A DNA stretch of 51,852 bases from Blautia sp. (GTDB lineage: Bacteria; Bacillota; Clostridia; Lachnospirales; Lachnospiraceae): assembly GCA_017459635.1 (NCBI GenBank), contig JAFUCO010000004.1:1-51852 (forward strand), read 5' to 3'. Shown here piece after piece: positions 47,301-51,852 of this stretch. Within the stretch, counting starts at the first letter, position 1, and each line of letters opens with the position of its first letter. A model generated the notes under the pieces. That model saw only the letters and a list, made by a program, of their open reading frames with translations, was not told where the DNA came from and did no database searches. The translations under genes were made by a program, and so were the position numbers.

Positions 47301-50209
47301 TCCGCCTGATGTTTTTTTGCCTCATCTATGGTCTTTTGTACTTCTCTTTTCAGACGTTCCTTGTCCTCTTCATGTAAATATATGGGAAATTGCGCCCTGA
47401 TCCTCTCTTCATTGTCAACGAACCACTGCTTTTCCCGCCTGATCTCATCCAGAGTCTGGAGCAGCGCAATGACCTGAGCCTCCTCAGGCTTTGTCCCCAC
47501 GGATCTGTAAAGCAGCTTCAGCTGCTGCATATCATTTTTATAGGATGCCTTCAGCTTATGCAGCCATCCAGTATACTCTGTTCTAAAACGGTTAAGCATT
47601 CCGGATGCATCAATATTAAGGACCTCCGCCTCCCAGGAGGTCAGTACCTGCCCGGTAAGCTGCTTAATTTTTTCCTGATGGATGCCTGCCTCCTCCATAA
47701 GTCTCTGTATGGTAAGACATGCATTTTCCAGGTCTGTATCGATCCCCTGATACAGAGACGGCATCATTTCTTTTAATCTGGAATTATTTTCCTCAAACCA
47801 TGTTTTCTCAGACCTGATCGTCGCCAGCGTCTGCAGCATATCTATTATTTCGCTGTCCTCTATATCTTCGCCGATGGATCTGTGCATTATCCTGAGCTGT
47901 TCCAGATCTTTATCAATTCTCTCTTTTGTACTGTAAAAATCCGGGGTGTATCTTGTCCTGAACCGGGTGAGCATCTCATCGATATTAATGTCAAGCACGG
48001 ATCTGTCCCAGCATTCCAGTATCTTCTGTTTTTTCAGGATATAGCCTTCTCTGTGCTTTCCTGCTTCTTCCGCCGCAGTCAGGTATTCAGGATTCCTGTG
48101 CAGATCAAACCATGCTGCATCCATGACCGGAGCATTTTGCGCTGCGCTGAGGATCTTTGCCACAGAGATAATGTCAGAAAATGTGTCTCCCTCCGGCAGC
48201 GCCATAAGCGCCGCTGCTTCTCTGTAGTCTTTTGTGAGGGATACGGTTTCAGCATACGTGGTGTCAATAAAAGACAATATCCTTTCATTAGCCTCGGACA
48301 AGGGCCTGCTCCCGGCTGTATCTTCGTACTGCTTCTCACCTGCGATCTGCTTCAGGTCTTCTTCCTTCAGGCTCAGTCCATATAAAGTCCACTCTGACTG
48401 TACATGCTCAAGCAGTCCCCGCACGATATCTGTATGTGCCAGTGCATCGCTGTCTTTGATTTTTTCACTGAAGGCTCTGCTCCTCAGGCTGCTTCTTACG
48501 TTCCTGTCTCTCCATTCTGCCGGAAACAGCGGCAGCGGGAAGACTGCTTCATATCCTGATAATTTTTCCCTTATGTCATCCCACACAGGCTTCAGATCGC
48601 ATCCGTAATACCGGTCAAGCAATTCGACCTGCCTCTGCAGTTCTTTAAGCCGCTCTGCCAGTCCGTCGGTTGCATTCATCATCTCTGTCTTGAACACCTG
48701 ACCGGAGGCCGTTGCAGTGGTGCCTGCCCACGGATTATCTGTAAGCCCTCCCTCCATATTGCCAAGGGCCTTTTCAAAGGCATCTGTCAGATACAAAAGC
48801 GAAGCATACTCTCCCTTAGTGATCTTTGTCGGATCCCGGAATTTAAATTCTACAGCAGTTGCATCCGAAAGCTTTGCAAGCTTTCCAAACACTTCGTAAA
48901 CGCTCTCGCCGAATGGTTCGATCTTCTTATGCAGCTCCCCGGCATATTCATTCAGGTAAAGCCTGTCATGAAAAAGCTCCGTCAGTTCTTCCATCACGGA
49001 ACTGTCAACGTATTCCCTGCTAAGACTAAGATTCGCACCAATATTATCAATGATCTCTTTTTTATTGGCCTTATAGTTGTGAAGTGAGAGGCAAAAATCG
49101 TCAAGCCTGGCTTCCGTCAGTCGTTTCAGGACGACCTGCAGAGCTGCTGACTTTTCAGAGACAAACAGGACCTTTTTACCATCTCCAAGCGCTTCTGCAA
49201 TTATGTTTGTGATAGTCTGGCTCTTGCCTGTTCCGGGAGGCCCCTGCATCACAAAGCTGACTCCAAGCTTTGAAAGCAGTATCGCCTCTTCCTGGCTGGA
49301 GTCAGAATCCACCACCTCATGCCACTCTGCCGGCTGCGTTTTATCAAAATTGAAATCGCCGGCCTCTGCAGGCAGCTCTCCCAGGGCATGTCTGTCACCT
49401 GTAATTGCCCTGATGACAGGATTATTGATCATCTGCTCACGATTATTGTTAAGGTCGTGATACATACTGATCTTAAGGAAAGACAGAAGTCCAAGGCTTA
49501 CCTCCCTGACAAGCTTCCATCCCTTTTTATCAATTATCTGTTCTATCTGTTCCAGATAATCTTCAAAGGAGTCCTTGTTCTTCAGCTCAAACGTGGGCAG
49601 ATCAATACCATAATTCTGATTAAACACATAGTCTAATGTCGGGTTGACCTCGATCTCATCATCGTATTTGCTGATCGTATACTGCGCATTAAGCGACTTG
49701 CGTTCCAGCCGTACCGGCATCATCAGAAGCGGAGACTTGAGCCACTGTGAACTGCTTTTGTTGTTTTCCCGCCACAGGATAAACCCAAATGACAGGTACA
49801 GAATATTGGTGCCCTGTTCTTCCTGCGCAAGTCTTGTGCTGGACCGGAGATTCTTCAGAGTCTTCTCCCGCTCTGCGACAGTACCTTCGGCTTTTATATC
49901 CCCTATCTGCACAGGCATTGAATAAGACAGCGTTTCAAGCAGTGCCAGCATGGAATATGTCCTGAAATCAGAGTCCCTGCTGACCGGTCTTTGGAAGGTC
50001 AGAGTTTTTTCGCTCACCGCAAGCTTATTGAACAGTTCCGCCGCGCCTGGTTCCAGGATCTTCAGGGTCTGCCTCCTGGACTCACGGTAATTGATCATCC
50101 TGTTCCTTTTGCCGGTGTCCAGGAGCTCCTTCTTCCACCGGTCCATCTTCCGTTCCAGTGCCGCCTGAGCCCGGTCATTGTCATAATTATCAACTGTCAT
50201 TTCTGCCAT
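44351..50209 (-). CDS. giant DUF4011-type SF1 helicase with Vsr/MTES nuclease domain
   Basis: A 1,952-residue multidomain protein. About residues 20-270: DUF4011-like N-terminal region (WKKELLDTGKRNRMINYRES, ILYLSFGFILWRE, SPLLMMPVRLE). About 310-480: first half of the SF1 helicase with Walker A MQGPPGTGKSQTITNII (about 322). A long helical middle (about 480-1500) contains three tandem repeats of about 125 residues. The second half follows: DEASQIFPQDAI (about 1522), VIAGDTRQLPPTDFF (about 1551), LLWHYRSRHEDLI (about 1604), VQGDERDTIILS (about 1727) and RLNVAITRAK (about 1770). The last 120 residues (YRIDIAV ... GIECDGLSY ... GWNLYRVWSTEWYRNP) are a Vsr-like MTES-type endonuclease with D and E-x-D active-site residues. 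The DUF4011-helicase-Vsr order has been associated with phage defence. ATG with GGAG six bases upstream. Confidence 0.93.
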   Translation of the reverse strand: MAEMTVDNYDNDRAQAALERKMDRWKKELLDTGKRNRMINYRESRRQTLKILEPGAAELFNKLAVSEKTLTFQRPVSRDSDFRTYSMLALLETLSYSMPVQIGDIKAEGTVAEREKTLKNLRSSTRLAQEEQGTNILYLSFGFILWRENNKSSSQWLKSPLLMMPVRLERKSLNAQYTISKYDDEIEVNPTLDYVFNQNYGIDLPTFELKNKDSFEDYLEQIEQIIDKKGWKLVREVSLGLLSFLKISMYHDLNNNREQMINNPVIRAITGDRHALGELPAEAGDFNFDKTQPAEWHEVVDSDSSQEEAILLSKLGVSFVMQGPPGTGKSQTITNIIAEALGDGKKVLFVSEKSAALQVVLKRLTEARLDDFCLSLHNYKANKKEIIDNIGANLSLSREYVDSSVMEELTELFHDRLYLNEYAGELHKKIEPFGESVYEVFGKLAKLSDATAVEFKFRDPTKITKGEYASLLYLTDAFEKALGNMEGGLTDNPWAGTTATASGQVFKTEMMNATDGLAERLKELQRQVELLDRYYGCDLKPVWDDIREKLSGYEAVFPLPLFPAEWRDRNVRSSLRSRAFSEKIKDSDALAHTDIVRGLLEHVQSEWTLYGLSLKEEDLKQIAGEKQYEDTAGSRPLSEANERILSFIDTTYAETVSLTKDYREAAALMALPEGDTFSDIISVAKILSAAQNAPVMDAAWFDLHRNPEYLTAAEEAGKHREGYILKKQKILECWDRSVLDINIDEMLTRFRTRYTPDFYSTKERIDKDLEQLRIMHRSIGEDIEDSEIIDMLQTLATIRSEKTWFEENNSRLKEMMPSLYQGIDTDLENACLTIQRLMEEAGIHQEKIKQLTGQVLTSWEAEVLNIDASGMLNRFRTEYTGWLHKLKASYKNDMQQLKLLYRSVGTKPEEAQVIALLQTLDEIRREKQWFVDNEERIRAQFPIYLHEEDKERLKREVQKTIDEAKKHQAEFKEKTGIILEKWEKEVLDTDEAEILRRFREEYTGTYRTANELYKKDIYYLTGFSKRIGEEVSADIAAELLIAINDVNMEREWYSHNDARLKTVFKANYEGLDTDWDKVISGIRAAALAAGQIHGKDIPEETVRAVIRIVENPDKMPEIRRLSDVLTKNHVMNCEEAVRKALALTAEPLHESISNRLLTGLGEARNNEERLGGYIRRLDSSKKAGNVYWKDLKGLTDTIDALGRELQWFADNTGQLEDEAASDRRVDQLTDLAFSILRRYSGETTYVLSDELKDLFGDRYTGLDTDWQGIVDDIDEISRAADKGALEGMDGFLESVSNDAVKKAQAAETVRLIREVMDAGENGFDYFDKLFPSLKMRGAAMQEVVDKYNACLDGFDELNKWLDFVETKKECDERGLEDFTGEIVKRNNAIRDVRKAFERGFYTQWLSLAINDVPSVQTFRRRVHEQRLGRFVRLDEKQFEISRDRIRDRIISSFPSRDGVTKPKSQMGILLHEMEKKRRIMPLRRLFHEIPDLLLTLKPCLMMSPLSVAYFLNAGDYHFDMVIFDEASQIFPQDAIGAIFRADQVVIAGDTRQLPPTDFFSSGMGGNDDYDDGSEEGFEEEVYDSILEETASVLPNRTLLWHYRSRHEDLIAFSNREIYKNELITFPGSNESSPDTGVEFSFVEGGYYDRGARRNNILEAKRCVELVADHIKKYPERSLGIIAFSEAQQRTILNEIQKFREENPECEEFFLEDKEEAFFVKNLENVQGDERDTIILSICYARTKDQIANNKPMTLNFGPVMKAGGERRLNVAITRAKINIKLVSSILPSDIDLSRTTSEGIRMIRSYIEFAMSGGVSSAVSGQRRVPDDFAGAIYKFICDKGYKAKQYVGCSGYRIDIAVEHPEKKDEYAAGIECDGLSYVNTRTARDRDRLRASVLRKMGWNLYRVWSTEWYRNPEAEGKKLIEFIEKSISASAGRSEAALEETKTEKQQED

Positions 50210-50254
50210 CATTTTCTCCGTAAATGCTGGTCGCCGCCAGTATCATATTATCCG

Positions 50255-50824
50255 CTATTGCCGGTCACAGTCCGGATCATATTTTCTGATACACTCATCC
50301 AGGATCTTTTCCGCATCTGCTCCGTCAATGTCCAGCCCAACGGCTTTTATCAGCTCAACATCCTTTATGCCATAAAAATTCTGAGCCAGCGCTTTGACAT
50401 AGCCGAACCCGAATTCTTCCGGGACGTACATTCCTCCCGCTGTCATGACATAAAAAAGCTTATCTGCCCTGCACATTCCTTCCGGAAAGCCTTCTGGTGT
50501 ATACATGAAGGTTATGCCCAGTACATTTATTTGCTCAAAATACTGCTTCAGTGAAGCCGGGAAGGACAAATCCCAGTAAGGTGCGCCTATCACAATACGG
50601 TCAGCCTCCGCGAACTGCCTTGCCATTTTAAAAAGAGGCGCATCAAATTCTCCTTCCGCGATCAGCTGGTCACGTTTTTGGAGAAATGCCTCATCAACTG
50701 CAGGAAAGCTGCAGTCCTCAAGCCGTATTTCTTCCACTCTGTCATGCATCTTTGACAGGAGATGGTCTGCCAGTCTTTTTGTCCTTGAATTTTCACGTAC
50801 ACAGGCATTTATAAACAATATCAT
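50255..50824 (-). CDS. NAD(P)H-dependent FMN oxidoreductase, flavodoxin fold
   Basis: A 189-residue cytoplasmic flavodoxin-like oxidoreductase related to azoreductases and NAD(P)H:quinone oxidoreductases. Segments: ILFINACVRENSRTKRLADH (phosphate loop of FMN), ADRIVIGAPYWDLSFPASLKQY (about residue 80, FMN isoalloxazine-binding), LGITFMYTPEGFPEGM and FYVMTAGGMY (about 130). I start at MILFIN because it removes 13 non-family residues and follows GGAGG. It is upstream of the helicase gene with 45 bases between, on the same strand, so it may be cotranscribed as the first gene of the island. Whether its redox role relates to the others is unknown. A plausible promoter is at 50950-50978. Confidence 0.93.
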   Translation of the reverse strand: MILFINACVRENSRTKRLADHLLSKMHDRVEEIRLEDCSFPAVDEAFLQKRDQLIAEGEFDAPLFKMARQFAEADRIVIGAPYWDLSFPASLKQYFEQINVLGITFMYTPEGFPEGMCRADKLFYVMTAGGMYVPEEFGFGYVKALAQNFYGIKDVELIKAVGLDIDGADAEKILDECIRKYDPDCDRQ

Positions 50825-50949
50825 CAGTACATCCCTCCTTGATAGCTGAACTGAACTTTGCAAACTGCAGGACGGGCATCCGCCTGTGACAGCGGATGAT
50901 CATCACCCGACGATCTCCACGTGGACCGGATTTCCGTAATATTGCTTTT

Positions 50950-50978
50950 ATTATAGCAGAAATAATGCTTTACTAAAA
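50950..50978 (-). promoter_or_regulatory. probable promoter upstream of the oxidoreductase gene
   Basis: Minus-strand -10 TATAAT (50950-50955); the best -35 with 17-base spacing is a weak TTTTAG (50973-50978). It would also drive the island if the gene is cotranscribed with the helicase. The -35 is poor, so confidence is limited. Confidence 0.45.
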
Positions 50979-51029
50979 TATCTTATATATATAATCTTGT
51001 TACTCTATTAGCGGCCGGGGCTGAGAAAG

Positions 51030-51058
51030 TAAGACAGGGGACGGTTCTCTGTCTTACT
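51030..51058. repeat. GGGGACGG repeat single unit
   Basis: AAGACAGGGGACGGTTCTCT-GTCTTACTT, one complete palindromic unit, next to GCGGCCGGGGCTGAG, which resembles an internal arm of the cloverleaf-like MITE. A solo 3' end of the 132-bp MITE (GTTCTGAACAGTTAC at 51089-51103) is 30 bases to the right, so this region carries pieces of three element families. Confidence 0.75.
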
Positions 51059-51118
51059 TTCACTACATTTACGTTTTTCTTCGGGTTGTTCTGAACAGTT
51101 ACCATTAGAATTCAAAAA

Positions 51119-51173
51119 AAGCGCCCGGCATGTACGAAAGGTCATCCTTCATGTACTGCCCGGGCGGCTTTAA
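51119..51173 (-). terminator. strong terminator for an unseen or degraded minus-strand unit
   Basis: Minus strand: AAAGCCGCCCGGGCAGTACA ... pairs with TGTACATGCCGGGCGCTTT, then seven T. The stem is about 20 bp with small bulges. It points to a transcribed unit between 51175 and the window edge, where I find only very short frames. Confidence 0.7.
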
Positions 51174-51204
51174 ATTCTGTTCGGTTTTTAAACATTTTTA
51201 TCAT
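51142..51204 (-). CDS. candidate 20-residue peptide overlapping the terminator
   Basis: ATG at 51202-51204 gives MIKMFKNRTEFKAARAVHEG and a TGA that lies in the loop region of the terminator hairpin. A perfect AAAGGAGG lies 3 bases before this ATG and 12 before the next (third residue Lys then Met), so spacing is poor for both. Could be a leader-type peptide whose translation affects the hairpin, or a chance frame. Confidence 0.3.
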   Translation of the reverse strand: MIKMFKNRTEFKAARAVHEG

Positions 51205-51733
51205 CGGCCTCCTTTATTTAACGGGGGGTCTTTCGATTCTCTTCTGCTATCCAGTTTTCAATACCTCCACCGGCGCACGGCTCAGCAGAAATACCTGTTT
51301 CCTTTTGTTGCAGAAATTGTTCTTATCTATATCTATATGTTGATCTCTATAATAAACACAACGGCTGCTGTTTTGTATCACAGGTGCGTTGTGATCCTTC
51401 AATTTATTATTTTTTATATTTAATCTATCTATATAAACACAGCATTTTTATTATCTTGTGTAAGGCGCTGTGGTAATCTGTTTTACATATCTTTATACGC
51501 AATACAGCGGCCCTGTCCATGGATTTTTTTCTTTCTTTTCTTTCCTTTTCTTTCCTGTAAATACTGTGGGCTGGTCCGGCAGGGAGCTTTGTTTCCGATA
51601 AACAGCAGCTCCCATAACCGGATTTTTATGAGAAGCGATGTTAAATCTCCTGTTTAAAAACTGTGAGATTCCTGCATGGTGCTTTGTTCACAGGCATGAG
51701 TCCACATCAACCTTAGGCACTGTCCACAAATAA
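51175..51733. other. AT-rich intergenic region, no convincing gene
   Basis: A frame at 51221-51322 (minus strand) spells a plausible-looking phrase ending ENWIAEENRKTPR but has no ATG, GTG or TTG start, so it may be a gene remnant. A 30-base pyrimidine tract (51524-51556) and a run of TA-rich sequence follow. Nothing else recognised. Confidence 0.35.
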
Positions 51734-51852
51734 CTTCCGAAATCTGCTTGTCTAAATTCCGCCCTGACTGCGTTGTCGTCAGTCGCCGTAGCCCGCTACG
51801 CCTCCTTCCTCCGCCTTGCAGGGCGAAATTTATCCTGCGCATCTTTCGGAAG
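51734..51852. mobile_element. inverted-repeat element cut by the window edge
   Basis: CTTCCGAAATCTGC ... TAAATTCCGCCCTG on the left and CAGGGCGAAATTTA ... TCTTTCGGAAG at the edge form imperfect 33-base inverted repeats around a GC-rich centre (ACTGCGTTGTCGTCAGTCGC). No coding capacity visible; true right end is outside the window. Confidence 0.5.

Noticed and set aside
51221-51322. Small gene with the tail ENWIAEENRKTPR
   Set aside because: No ATG, GTG or TTG start in the frame; kept only as a possible remnant in the region description.
51654-51842. 62-residue frame at the window edge
   Set aside because: It covers the inverted-repeat element and has no family match or ribosome site.

Overview
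The window looks like a chromosomal segment of a Clostridia genome, most likely a Lachnospiraceae-type gut or rumen anaerobe. Support comes from moderate base composition, strong AGGAGG-type ribosome binding sites, families I associate with Lachnospiraceae (DUF6472, DUF6145, an ATP-type 6-phosphofructokinase with a TIDLD signature, TROVE/DUF2828-vWA, twin WYL proteins), and an oxygen-sensitive radical-SAM activase-like protein. Nearly every gene lies on the minus strand. The exception is one plus-strand operon at 8.67-14.12 kb. No rRNA, CRISPR array, integrase or phage structural gene is visible. One tRNA gene is present (tRNA-Lys, CTT anticodon).

Layout. 0-8.3 kb: secreted or surface proteins (an orphan PstS-like binding protein beside a WG-repeat-like protein, a Pro/Thr-linker protein, an alpha/beta hydrolase) and alanine dehydrogenase. 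8.7-14.1 kb: plus-strand operon of a polyprenyl-phosphate glycosyltransferase, a YfhO-type membrane protein and a membrane-anchored SpoIIE-type phosphatase. 14.2-26.5 kb: mostly housekeeping genes (P-loop/CYTH protein, rhomboid protease, YitT-like membrane protein, aldo/keto reductase, PfkB-type kinase, DusB, ornithine carbamoyltransferase, stomatin/NfeD pair, SpoU rRNA methylase, PfkA). 26.8-31 kb: a possible RNA-quality-control module of TROVE-vWA protein, tRNA-Lys, a candidate structured RNA and two WYL regulators. 31-36 kb: small accessory genes in AT-rich DNA (NUDIX, DUF6472, LOG, paired DUF4230, an Rpn-like nuclease). 36-50.2 kb: a gene island with AlkD, a PP2C phosphatase, a ClpB-like AAA+ unfoldase, a radical-SAM activase-like protein, a zinc-ribbon/FHA protein, an MSGPK coiled-coil protein, a Ser/Thr kinase and a 1,952-residue DUF4011-type SF1 helicase fused to a Vsr/MTES-type nuclease domain. 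An NAD(P)H oxidoreductase gene precedes it.

The best candidate for an undescribed system is that island. It holds writer (kinase), eraser (PP2C) and reader (FHA) of protein phosphorylation, together with an ATP-driven unfoldase and a helicase-nuclease. Three of its genes overlap by their start and stop codons. The helicase-nuclease architecture has been linked to phage defence, so a phosphorylation-controlled defence or stress machine is a reasonable hypothesis, but the linkage is inference.

A second unexpected pattern is short tandem duplication of gene 3' ends, including the stop codon, just downstream of the gene. It is clear for dusB (34-bp period), PP2C (35 bp) and the AAA+ gene (66 bp, in frame), and weaker for the PfkB-type kinase (33 bp). 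The window also carries at least three families of short, highly structured inverted-repeat elements, two of them with 8-bp target duplications, and many copies of a GGGGACGG palindromic repeat that cluster at gene 3' ends.
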